A DNA stretch of 16,400 bases from Mesobacterium_A hydrothermale. Lineage in GTDB: Bacteria; Pseudomonadota; Alphaproteobacteria; Rhodobacterales; Rhodobacteraceae. The translations under genes were made by a program, and so were the position numbers. Shown here in pieces: positions 1 to 6,506 of this stretch; positions within the stretch are counted from its first letter, which is position 1; each line of letters begins with the position of its first letter. The stretch covers positions 1-16,400 of the forward strand of contig NZ_JAYLLH010000045.1 in NCBI RefSeq assembly GCF_035818635.1, read 5' to 3'. The notes below the pieces were generated by a model. The model made no database searches. It was not told where the DNA came from and was given only the letters and a program-made list of their open reading frames with translations.

Positions 1-108
1 TCAGCATGACTCGCACGGCCAGCACCAAATGGGAATCCCAATTCGGACTCGTTTGTCGCGATCAATCCACTAGGCACCCTCGATTACTGTCGGCTGCACG
101 CAATCACG

Positions 109-801
109 TTGGACGACAACGAGAACGAGACGTTCACGAAACTGCACGTGACCATCCACCCAGTCGCGCTCGAGAAGCTACAGGAAACGGCAAAAGTCGA
201 CACCCTGTCCATCATCGGTGATGAGGACGACAAGCCTGAAGAAGGTTGGATGAAGGATGAGATCGGCTCGATCCACTATCACGGCGCAGGCGAATATTAT
301 CACGAGTCACAGATGTTTGCGTCCGTATTTCTTTCGCCAGAAAAGTTCGGTGATCTAGTTCTCGCAGTTAAGAACGGCGGCATCCGATCCGCACGAATGG
401 AGATCATCGCTGACGTCTACGAGTTCGGCTATGAGAGTCTTGGTGCATATATCCGTGGTCACAAATACAACTACGCGATCCTATGCGAAGACGAGGGAGA
501 CAGCGCCTTTGGTACGCCTAAAGGCGCCAGCGGCAAGACGAAAGCCCGTCTGCAGGAGGTGCTTCTGGAGTGGGCACCGACGCTCGACCAAAAGACCGCC
601 GCCGTGCGCGACGAGCCGGACGATGATGACTATCTCGAGCCGGAAATGCAGCCCGTCGAACGTGACATCGAGAAGGTCGTCGCTAGGCTGTCGCTTGATG
701 TCCAAGGCATCCGAACGCGCGTGGAAACCTTCTATCAGGCGGCAATCGTTGTCGTGGTCATATTGGTCGTGACGCAGATCATCGACTGGATGGGCTTTTG
801 A
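109..801 (+). CDS. Unrecognised protein with C-terminal membrane anchor; start uncertain
   Basis: I do not recognise this family. From the TTG at 109 it gives 230 residues: a mixed alpha/beta N-terminal part (about 1-130), an acidic linker (about 165-185, run of Asp/Glu), a short helical stretch (185-208) and one strongly hydrophobic segment at about 210-226, four residues before the end, so it looks like a tail-anchored protein with its body in the cytoplasm. The start is doubtful: no Shine-Dalgarno precedes the TTG, and the same frame stays open with protein-like composition back to codon 10-12, where a TGA at 7-9 closes it, without any ATG or GTG. The gene may therefore be 5'-damaged or start at a rare codon. 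Base composition is unlike the rest: three 60-base lines counted by hand gave 45-57% GC against 65% for one line of the phosphatase gene. It sits directly before a tRNA 3' fragment, so it is probably island cargo. Confidence 0.6.
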   Translation: MDDNENETFTKLHVTIHPVALEKLQETAKVDTLSIIGDEDDKPEEGWMKDEIGSIHYHGAGEYYHESQMFASVFLSPEKFGDLVLAVKNGGIRSARMEIIADVYEFGYESLGAYIRGHKYNYAILCEDEGDSAFGTPKGASGKTKARLQEVLLEWAPTLDQKTAAVRDEPDDDDYLEPEMQPVERDIEKVVARLSLDVQGIRTRVETFYQAAIVVVVILVVTQIIDWMGF

Positions 802-862
802 ATTGATGCTGAAAAATCATTGATTTAAGGGGATAACCCATTGGAATTTAAACATCCTGTTA
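802..862. other. AT-rich spacer between island gene and tRNA fragment
   Basis: This short AT-rich stretch contains no gene, no recognisable tRNA 5' half and no terminator with a convincing stem. It forms the last bases of the presumed island before the tRNA-derived attachment sequence. Confidence 0.4.
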
Positions 863-909
863 TGCTTCCCAAGCTGAACGCGCGGGTTCGATTCCCGCTA
901 CCCGCTCCA
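863..909 (+). repeat. 3' fragment of tRNA-Gly(CCC), probable attR of an integrated element
   Basis: The sequence reads as the 3' half of a tRNA. There is an anticodon loop TTCCCAA at 866-872 (anticodon CCC at 868-870), a perfect T-stem (882-886 with 894-898) around the loop TTCGATT, an acceptor strand TACCCGC (899-905), discriminator T906 and encoded CCA at 907-909. The matching 5' strand (GCGGGTA) and a D-arm are absent upstream, and only the two loop-closing pairs of the anticodon stem are kept (GC 864-865 with GC 873-874). Such a fragment is the usual scar at the far end of an element that integrated into a tRNA gene by site-specific recombination. The intact tRNA and an integrase would then lie to the left, outside this window. 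Confidence 0.8.
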
Positions 910-1006
910 CGTTTTCCCAGACACCCCTTTTTACCAGACAGCCCTTTGCGCGCCTGCGCCCCGTTTGTTACGGTGGGCGAAGCAGTTGAAACGTAAGGGC
1001 ACGGCA

Positions 1007-1522
1007 ATGATCCTGCGCAGCCTGACAGTCGCCGCCGGCCTGACCGGCGCTGCGGGCCTGTCCCAGTTCCCGGAATTTTCACAACAATACCTGCAACGCC
1101 TTGGCGGCGCCGTTGATGAACTGACCGTGGTGGTGACCGCCTTCGACGCAGACGCGCGTGCCGCCGGGCTGACCCGGCAAGAGGCACTGGCCGACCTGAA
1201 CAGCGGTGGTACCTTTGCCCAATCCCGGAGCGCGTCCATGCAAGCCACGTTCGACCGGCACGCCCGGCTGACCGCAGACCTCGCGGCCCTGCAAGGCGCG
1301 GGCCCGTTCACCCGGCTGAAGCTGCTGGGGCATCTGGATGACAGTGATATCGCCCGGCGCGCCTGGGGGGCCTACAAACCCGCCCTGCCCATAACATTCG
1401 AAGGCGTGAGCTTTGCCATTGCCGGCTTTGCCGTCGGCGCGCTTCTGCTTTGGGCGATGATCCGTACGGTCAAAGCGCTGTTTCGTCCATTTGCCCGCCG
1501 AAAGGTCGTGGCACATTCTTAA
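1007..1522 (+). CDS. DUF2937-family membrane protein
   Basis: A 171-residue protein of unknown biochemical role, assigned to DUF2937 by overall look. It has a hydrophobic N-terminus (about 3-18), then a conserved-looking stretch FPEFSQQYLQRLGGAVDEL (21-39), a helical charged middle with a likely coiled region (about 40-118), and one strong membrane segment near the C-terminus (about 133-155) followed by a basic tail (Arg160, Arg164, Arg165, Lys166). Topology is probably two membrane segments enclosing a helical domain. I chose the ATG at 1007 over the TTG at 965 because a TAAGGG Shine-Dalgarno lies at 994-999, about seven bases upstream, and the family normally starts near this hydrophobic stretch. 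It is the first gene of the chromosome after the tRNA fragment and is followed 76 bases later by the phosphatase gene on the same strand; they could be co-transcribed, but no shared function is evident. Confidence 0.75.
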   Translation: MILRSLTVAAGLTGAAGLSQFPEFSQQYLQRLGGAVDELTVVVTAFDADARAAGLTRQEALADLNSGGTFAQSRSASMQATFDRHARLTADLAALQGAGPFTRLKLLGHLDDSDIARRAWGAYKPALPITFEGVSFAIAGFAVGALLLWAMIRTVKALFRPFARRKVVAHS

Positions 1523-1598
1523 CCATCTGCCCGCGCACGTTTCTTGACCCCGGAGGCCTGCTCGGCCATGGTGCGGCAAACGCCGGAAGGGAGCCCAG

Positions 1599-3140
1599 AT
1601 GGACGGAAACACCGAGTCCAGCCAGAACCCCTGGGGGTCGTTCGGACGACCTTTGTTCGACGATCCAGACGTGCGGGCCCTGTCGCGCCTGGGCGTTGTC
1701 GATATCGGATCGAACTCGGTCCGGCTTGTCGTGTTTGACGGCGCTGCGCGCAGCCCGGCTTATTTCTACAACGAAAAAATCATGTGCGGGCTGGGCGCAG
1801 GCATGTCCGAAACCGGACGGCTGAACGAAACCGGGCGGGCCCGCGCGCTCGCAGCGCTTGGCCGGTTCCAGAAACTTGCGCAAGGCATGGACCTGCCGCC
1901 GCTCAACGCCGTGGCCACAGCCGCCGTTCGCGAAGCCGAGGACGGGCCGGATTTCTGCGCCGAAGTCGAGGCAAAGACCGGTCTCAGGATCAACGTGATC
2001 GACGGCGCGGAAGAGGCGCGGCTTTCAGCGCAAGGGGTTCTTCTGGGCTGGCCCGGGTCCTTTGGGTTGGTCTGCGACATTGGCGGGTCGTCCATGGAAC
2101 TGGCCGAGGTGGCCAACGGGCGCGTCGGCAAACGCGTGACTTCACCGCTTGGGCCGTTGAAACTGATCGACATTCCGGCGCGAAAGGACCGGCTGCGCCG
2201 TATCAAGGAAATCGTCGCGGATCTGCATCACCAGATGGGCCCGCAACATGACAGGTTGTTTCTTGTCGGCGGGTCCTGGCGGGCGATTGCCAGGATCGAC
2301 ATGGAACGCCGTGGCTACCCGTTGCACGTTCTGCATGAATACCGGATGGATTCTCAGGCGGTGAACGCCACACTTAAATTCATTGCCGAATCGGACATGG
2401 ACGACCTGCGCAGCCGCTGCAGCCTGTCACAAGCCCGCGCGACGCTGGTGCCATATGCCGTCGATGTGCTGAAGGAAGTGGTACGCGTTTTCAAGCCCGC
2501 CGATATCGCCGTGTCCAGCTATGGCATTCGTGAAGGTTTGCTGTACGAACAGATGCCTCAGAAACTGCGGGACCGCGATCCCTTGATCGAAGCCTGCCGT
2601 TTTGCCGAAACCAAGGACGCGCGCCTGCCCGGATTTGGCAAGAAACTGTTCAACTTCGTCCAGCCGCTTTATCCAAACGTTGCGCCGGCGCGGGCGCGCT
2701 TGATCAAGGCCGCCTGCCTGCTGCACGATGTCAGTTGGCGCGCGCATCCCGACTATCGGGCCGAAACCTGTTTCGACAACGCCACCCGCGCAAACCTGGG
2801 CGGGCTGAAGCATTCCGAACGGGTGTTCCTGGGCCTCGCCCTGCTGCACCGCTATCGCAACAAGCGCGAAGGCACACATTTCGAAAACCTGTATCCTTTG
2901 CTCGACGAGAAGGGCCAGAAAGACGCCGAGGTTCTGGGCAAGGCAATGCGGTTCGGGGCGATGTTGTGGATGTCGGACGCGGCCTCGGGCGGGGCGACGC
3001 TGCAATGGTTCCCGCGCAAGAAACTGCTGCAACTCAGCCTGACGGCAGAGGCGCGGCCGCTGTTCGCAGAGGTTGCGGAATCTCGGTTTCAATCACTGGC
3101 AAACGCCCTTGGGGCCAAGACCAAGGTGATCGAGGCCTAG
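1599..3140 (+). CDS. ppx: Ppx/GppA family exopolyphosphatase / pppGpp phosphohydrolase
   Basis: A cytoplasmic enzyme of the ASKHA (acetate kinase/Hsp70/actin) fold that cleaves terminal phosphate from inorganic polyphosphate and/or the gamma-phosphate group of pppGpp. The 513 residues show the family's first phosphate-binding motif DIGSNSVRLVVFD (35-47), the VATAAVREA segment (105-113), the GAEEA motif (136-140) with the catalytic-type Glu, the second phosphate motif CDIGGSS (159-165), the SPLGPLKL segment, a VGGSWRAIARI motif, and SSYGIREGLL before the C-terminal helical domain, which has an HD-like LLHD at about 374-377. Length is typical of the long form with a C-terminal extension. The ATG at 1599 follows a good Shine-Dalgarno (GGAAGGGA, 1585-1592). 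Polyphosphate kinase is not next to it here. Sequence alone does not settle polyphosphate versus pppGpp as the main substrate. The stop lies only three bases from that of the convergent gene at 3144. Confidence 0.92.
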   Translation: MDGNTESSQNPWGSFGRPLFDDPDVRALSRLGVVDIGSNSVRLVVFDGAARSPAYFYNEKIMCGLGAGMSETGRLNETGRARALAALGRFQKLAQGMDLPPLNAVATAAVREAEDGPDFCAEVEAKTGLRINVIDGAEEARLSAQGVLLGWPGSFGLVCDIGGSSMELAEVANGRVGKRVTSPLGPLKLIDIPARKDRLRRIKEIVADLHHQMGPQHDRLFLVGGSWRAIARIDMERRGYPLHVLHEYRMDSQAVNATLKFIAESDMDDLRSRCSLSQARATLVPYAVDVLKEVVRVFKPADIAVSSYGIREGLLYEQMPQKLRDRDPLIEACRFAETKDARLPGFGKKLFNFVQPLYPNVAPARARLIKAACLLHDVSWRAHPDYRAETCFDNATRANLGGLKHSERVFLGLALLHRYRNKREGTHFENLYPLLDEKGQKDAEVLGKAMRFGAMLWMSDAASGGATLQWFPRKKLLQLSLTAEARPLFAEVAESRFQSLANALGAKTKVIEA

Positions 3141-3143
3141 GAG

Positions 3144-3503
3144 TTACAGTTCGATTTCGTCCGGATTTTCAGGTGTTTCGGGTGTTTTGGGCTGTTTCCG
3201 TCGCAAGATGATGTCGCCATTCGGCAGCATTTCCGGCGCCTCGTAGACGGACCAGTCTTCGACCTCGGCCAGCAAGTCCTTCAGGGCAGGTCCCATGTTG
3301 CGGGCAAAATCTTCCAGCGCCGGTTGCATGTCCTGCGCCATGCCTTCCAGTTCTTTCAGGGCCGGTTCCATTTCCTGCATGATCCCCTTGAAGAACAGGC
3401 GCGCGCCTTCCTCCATAAGGTTGAAACCTTCTGACTTGTCCTGCGCCACCACGGGCTGCGCGGCCAGGGCCAGAACGACGGCAAGGGGGGCAAACTGTTT
3501 CAT
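3144..3503 (-). CDS. Small secreted/periplasmic protein of unknown function
   Basis: A 119-residue protein with a clear Sec signal peptide: Lys2, hydrophobic core (about 5-14), and a likely cleavage after the Ala-Gln-Pro-Val-Val-Ala stretch at residue 20, leaving mature QDKSEGF. The mature part is amphipathic helix rich in Met, Glu and Leu, with a repeated pattern of the type M-x-P-A-L-x-(D/E) (MEPALKELEGM, MQPALEDFARNM, MGPALKDLLAEV), suggesting three short related helices. A short strand-like end (NGDIILRRKQ) and a Pro/Glu-rich tail follow. Similar small proteins are common in Rhodobacteraceae without a proven role; I cannot assign a function. It is the last gene of the leftward run, 38 bases after the stop of the EEP-family gene, and its stop is three bases from that of ppx. 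Confidence 0.7.
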   Translation of the reverse strand: MKQFAPLAVVLALAAQPVVAQDKSEGFNLMEEGARLFFKGIMQEMEPALKELEGMAQDMQPALEDFARNMGPALKDLLAEVEDWSVYEAPEMLPNGDIILRRKQPKTPETPENPDEIEL

Positions 3504-3541
3504 GCCCTCAATATAGGCGGTTTCTCCACGCGTGATAAGGG

Positions 3542-4558
3542 TCAGAGGTCAATATCCAGCGTCACCGGGAAATGATCGGACGCGGTCAGCAAGGCATCGC
3601 GCAATTCCGGCACGCGCCAGCATTTCGGATCATCGAACGGATGCCAGATTCGCCACTTGGGAGTCCGCGCCCGCAGATCGGGCGACACCATGATGTAATC
3701 CAGCAAGGCCTGAAGATACCGCTGCTCGGCGCCAATATAGAATCGCGATGTCGTCGGGCGCGCCCCGAACCGTTGCTGCAACGTCTGTTCGGCGTGAGGG
3801 TCAAACAGCGCCGCTCCGCCGTCGTGCAGCACGATTTCCACGGAAGACCGACCGAACAGGTGTTCGTATTCATCCAGCCCCGGACCATCGTTCAGGTCCC
3901 CCATCACCATCAACGGTTCGCCCGCTGCCAGGTGTTCAGAAACCCGTGCGCGCAGCCAGATCGCCTGCGCCAGTTGCTTGCGCCGGTTGGCGATCGACAA
4001 TCGCATCACCGCGTCACGGTCTGTCGCGCCATGCGGCGCCTTGGATTTCAGATGCACCCCGATCATACGGAACGCAAATCCGCTGGCCGTCCGGGCGGCA
4101 ATTTCCAGCGGCGGCTTGGAAAAGACCACCCGGTCCTCTGTCGCGTCGATATCAAGATCAATGTGAAACACCCCGTCAAAGCGCGGAACCGCGCCTTTTG
4201 GTGGCGTCGCCTCTCCTCTCGGGTCATGCCGGGCGGTCATAACGTCAGGATCAAACAGCAGAGCGATTTCCTGCTGAGTGTCGTTGGCAAAGCCCATGAC
4301 CACCTTCCGCGCGCGCAGATCGAACGTGCGGGCAAAGGTTTCCAGTGCCTTCACAGTGTCGCGTTTGCGGTTGCTGTCGGGCGCTTCGATCACCATCACC
4401 GCATCGGCATTCAACGCGGTAAACACGATGCCCAGCGCCTCTGCCTGCTGGGCCCGGGTGATGTCATGGCGCGACGACCAGGCGCCATCGGCCAAAAGCG
4501 TGCCATAGTCATCGAACAGCGCGTCGAACCATTCGACGTTATAGGTTGCGATGCGCAT
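3542..4558 (-). CDS. Endonuclease/exonuclease/phosphatase (EEP) superfamily protein
   Basis: A 338-residue metal-dependent phosphodiesterase or phosphatase of the DNase I-like fold. Signature elements are in order: YNVEW at 6-10 (metal-binding Asn7), Glu58 in VIEAP (metal ligand), the HLKSK segment at 169-173, GDLNDG at 220-225 (catalytic Asp and Asn), LDYIMVS at 286-292, and the terminal SDHFPV at 327-332 (catalytic Asp-His pair). No signal peptide is present, so it is probably cytoplasmic. The substrate (DNA, nucleotide, phospholipid or another phosphodiester) cannot be read from the motifs. An upstream start would extend it to 4699, but the extension is low-complexity shadow of the preceding gene. 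The ATG at 4556-4558 shares one base with the stop of the TerB-DnaJ gene (TGATG), which implies translational coupling. Confidence 0.88.
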   Translation of the reverse strand: MRIATYNVEWFDALFDDYGTLLADGAWSSRHDITRAQQAEALGIVFTALNADAVMVIEAPDSNRKRDTVKALETFARTFDLRARKVVMGFANDTQQEIALLFDPDVMTARHDPRGEATPPKGAVPRFDGVFHIDLDIDATEDRVVFSKPPLEIAARTASGFAFRMIGVHLKSKAPHGATDRDAVMRLSIANRRKQLAQAIWLRARVSEHLAAGEPLMVMGDLNDGPGLDEYEHLFGRSSVEIVLHDGGAALFDPHAEQTLQQRFGARPTTSRFYIGAEQRYLQALLDYIMVSPDLRARTPKWRIWHPFDDPKCWRVPELRDALLTASDHFPVTLDIDL

Positions 4559-5241
4559 CAGGCACTGGCCTTTTGCGAAATCTCTTGCCAGGCGTGATTG
4601 ATGTCGATCAGCCGTTTTTCCGACAGTTTCACCGCCTCGACCGGAACGCCGCGGGCCTGCATCGCATCGGGGTGGGATTCGCGCACCAATTGGCGCCATC
4701 GCTTGCGGATTTCGGTCAGCGGCATATCCGGGCTGACGCCCAGCACGGTATAGGGGTCGGGCCGCGCATCGGGCACGAACCGCGCGCGCAGGGCCTTGAA
4801 CGCGCGCTCTTCGACCTCGAAAATACCGGCGACGGTTTCCAGGAACATATCCTCGTTCGGATGATATTTCCCGTCTGCCATCGCGATGTGAAACAGCCCT
4901 TCCAGCAGGTCGCGCAGGGTGGCGCTGTCGGCGTCGAACATCGTGCGGATGCGGCGGGCATAGTCATCGAACCCGGCAACGTCCTGCCGCGCCAGGTTGA
5001 AGACGCGGGCAGCGCCGGCTTCATCTTCCGGCGCGATCTGGAATACCTCGCGAAAGGCGGTCACCTCGTCCTTGGTCACCAGCCCGTCGGCCTTGGCCAT
5101 CTTGGCCGACAACGCGATGACGGCGATGGTAAAGCCCACCGACCGTTCCGGCGGTGTGCGCAAATGATCGAAGACTGCGGACAGCCCTTCGCCCTTTGCC
5201 AAGGCCGCCAATGCGGTGGTGATGCGGGTCCAGATCGACAT
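4558..5241 (-). CDS. TerB-like / DnaJ-domain co-chaperone (DjlA-like)
   Basis: A 227-residue protein with an N-terminal helical TerB-like domain (about 30-150), showing the paired acidic loops KADG (50-53) and MADGKYHPNED (121-131), and a C-terminal J domain (about 161-226) with the HPD tripeptide at 190-192 that stimulates Hsp70 ATPase. This is the architecture of DjlA, but the N-terminal membrane segment of enterobacterial DjlA is lacking, so it is probably soluble or only peripherally bound. The expected partner is DnaK. The start at 5239-5241 precedes the whole conserved region. It follows the GNAT gene by 42 bases and overlaps the EEP gene by one base. Its role within this operon is not evident; TerB-like domains occur in several metal- and stress-related systems, but no ter gene cluster is present here. 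Confidence 0.87.
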   Translation of the reverse strand: MSIWTRITTALAALAKGEGLSAVFDHLRTPPERSVGFTIAVIALSAKMAKADGLVTKDEVTAFREVFQIAPEDEAGAARVFNLARQDVAGFDDYARRIRTMFDADSATLRDLLEGLFHIAMADGKYHPNEDMFLETVAGIFEVEERAFKALRARFVPDARPDPYTVLGVSPDMPLTEIRKRWRQLVRESHPDAMQARGVPVEAVKLSEKRLIDINHAWQEISQKASA

Positions 5242-5283
5242 GGCGCCATCCTAGTCGAGTGGCCGGGGGATGTCAGTGCGACG

Positions 5284-5763
5284 TCAGAGTATTTTCTGCA
5301 AAAGCACAAGGTCCAGCCAACGCCCGAACTTGTAGCCGACCTCGGGCATTTCGCCCGTGACGACATAGCCCACGGCCTTGTGAAACGCGATTCCAGCGGC
5401 GTTTTCGCCGCTGACACCGGCAACCATCACATGCACGCCGTTCTGCCGGCCGTGGTCCTCGATCGCCGACATCAGCGCCCGCCCCACCCCCTGCCCCCGG
5501 CCTTCGGGGGCCAGAATGATGGTGTGTTCCTGGCTGTACCGGTACCCCGGCCCGCCGCGAAACTGACCGTAGCGGGCAAATCCAAGGATCGTGCCCGCAT
5601 CCTCGGCGACCATGAAGGCCCCGCCATAGGCCGCGATATCGGCCTTGATCCCATCGACCGTCTTTTCCTCGGAGCTGAAGGTTATCGTCGTGTCGCGGAT
5701 CACCGGGTTCCAAAGCGCAACGATGCGCGCCGCATCGGCGGCGGTGGCCGGGCGGATGATCAT
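5284..5763 (-). CDS. GNAT N-acetyltransferase, phosphinothricin/methionine sulfoximine acetyltransferase-like
   Basis: A 159-residue cytoplasmic acetyl-CoA-dependent N-acetyltransferase. The N-terminus MIIRPATAADAARI is typical of GNAT strand 1 and helix 1. The acetyl-CoA pyrophosphate-binding loop is EGRGQGVGRAL (87-97, R/Q-x-x-G-x-G/A type). The C-terminal part SGENAAGIAFHKAVGY (118-133) matches the pattern of the PAT/MnaT subgroup, which acetylates phosphinothricin, methionine sulfoximine or related amino acids, as does the WNPVIRDTTITF segment near residue 18-29. The true substrate is unknown; such genes often act on amino-acid analogues. Its start codon overlaps the stop of the VOC gene in an ATGA arrangement (four bases shared), so the two are almost certainly translated from one mRNA. 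Confidence 0.87.
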   Translation of the reverse strand: MIIRPATAADAARIVALWNPVIRDTTITFSSEEKTVDGIKADIAAYGGAFMVAEDAGTILGFARYGQFRGGPGYRYSQEHTIILAPEGRGQGVGRALMSAIEDHGRQNGVHVMVAGVSGENAAGIAFHKAVGYVVTGEMPEVGYKFGRWLDLVLLQKIL

Positions 5764-6374
5764 TCCAGCACCTTGTCTCCGTCAGCGGTGGCGATGTGGG
5801 CCGTCAGTTTCGGCACCGGGCCGGGTTCGATCTGCACCGGCGCGCCGGGCACCGCATCGCCCAGACGCGACAGCAGGTCAATGGCACGCGGATGCTGCAC
5901 CACCAGCCGGGTCAGGCGCCGCCCGTCACCCGGCAGCGACGCCCCCGGCGGCTTTGGCACATGCCACTGGATCAACGCGGGAAACAGCCCGTCAAACGGC
6001 AGCATCCCGTCCAGCGGAACCGCCATGGACCAGCGCAGATCGCCCCGCGACAGGTGCACGACGCGGCCCGCCTCGGGAAAGCGCGCCACTGCCGCCTCGA
6101 TATCCGCGACACGGCAAATCCATTTGTCCAGACGGGGTTGCCCGTTGAACCGGTCAAGACCGAACCAGCGTGCATCGGGCGGCGGTGCGGCCTTGGGGTC
6201 GACGGCAATCGCTTCAAGGTAATGGCCCTGCCCCAGCCCCAGCAACCGGTTGTGGGTGGCAAAGCGCGTGTGTACGCCCCCCGGCCCCATCGGCACGCCC
6301 AGCGCCTGCGCGCAGTGATCGGCCGCCGCCTCCAAGGTGCCGCCCAGCACCGCGATGTGATCCAGCTCCAGCAT
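5760..6374 (-). CDS. VOC / glyoxalase-like domain protein
   Basis: A 204-residue protein of the vicinal-oxygen-chelate superfamily, closest in pattern to the glyoxalase-like (Glyoxalase_3 type) proteins. Visible features are the opening LELDHIAVLGGTLEAA with His6 as the likely metal ligand, the segment GVHTRFATHNRLLGLG (33-48), YLEAIAVDP (52-60) with a probable Glu ligand, and the helix DIEAAVARF (about 91-99). These proteins normally use a divalent metal in isomerase, dioxygenase or resistance reactions; the actual substrate is unknown. The ATG at 6374 was chosen because CGGAGG lies just upstream and the family begins at this point; the frame is open further upstream only as a shadow of nhaA. 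It is the first gene of the leftward run and overlaps the GNAT gene by four bases. It diverges from nhaA across 132 bases. Confidence 0.8.
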   Translation of the reverse strand: MLELDHIAVLGGTLEAAADHCAQALGVPMGPGGVHTRFATHNRLLGLGQGHYLEAIAVDPKAAPPPDARWFGLDRFNGQPRLDKWICRVADIEAAVARFPEAGRVVHLSRGDLRWSMAVPLDGMLPFDGLFPALIQWHVPKPPGASLPGDGRRLTRLVVQHPRAIDLLSRLGDAVPGAPVQIEPGPVPKLTAHIATADGDKVLE

Positions 6375-6506
6375 GGCATCCTCCGTTTGCGGCACCCTAT
6401 TGGCGGAAAACAGTGGGGAAAAGTCGGAAAACGGTCGAAGGTGCCTTGAAACATGCGGGTCCGCCACCACTTTAAGCCAAATTACCTGACAAATTAGGAG
6501 GGACAT

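Noticed and set aside
802..909. A complete but unusual tRNA-Gly, perhaps with an intron or long D-arm
   Set aside because: No GCGGGTA acceptor strand or D-arm is found upstream, and the outer anticodon stem pairs are missing, so only a 3' fragment is present.
4546..6222. 558-codon plus-strand open frame across the TerB-DnaJ, GNAT and VOC genes
   Set aside because: It is antisense to three genes with clear motifs, has no Shine-Dalgarno and shows no domain; it arises from third-position GC bias.
6375..6506. A clear nhaA promoter (TTGAAA at 6446-6451)
   Set aside because: The nearest -10-like hexamer (TTTAAG) needs a 19-base spacer and matches poorly, so I do not annotate it.
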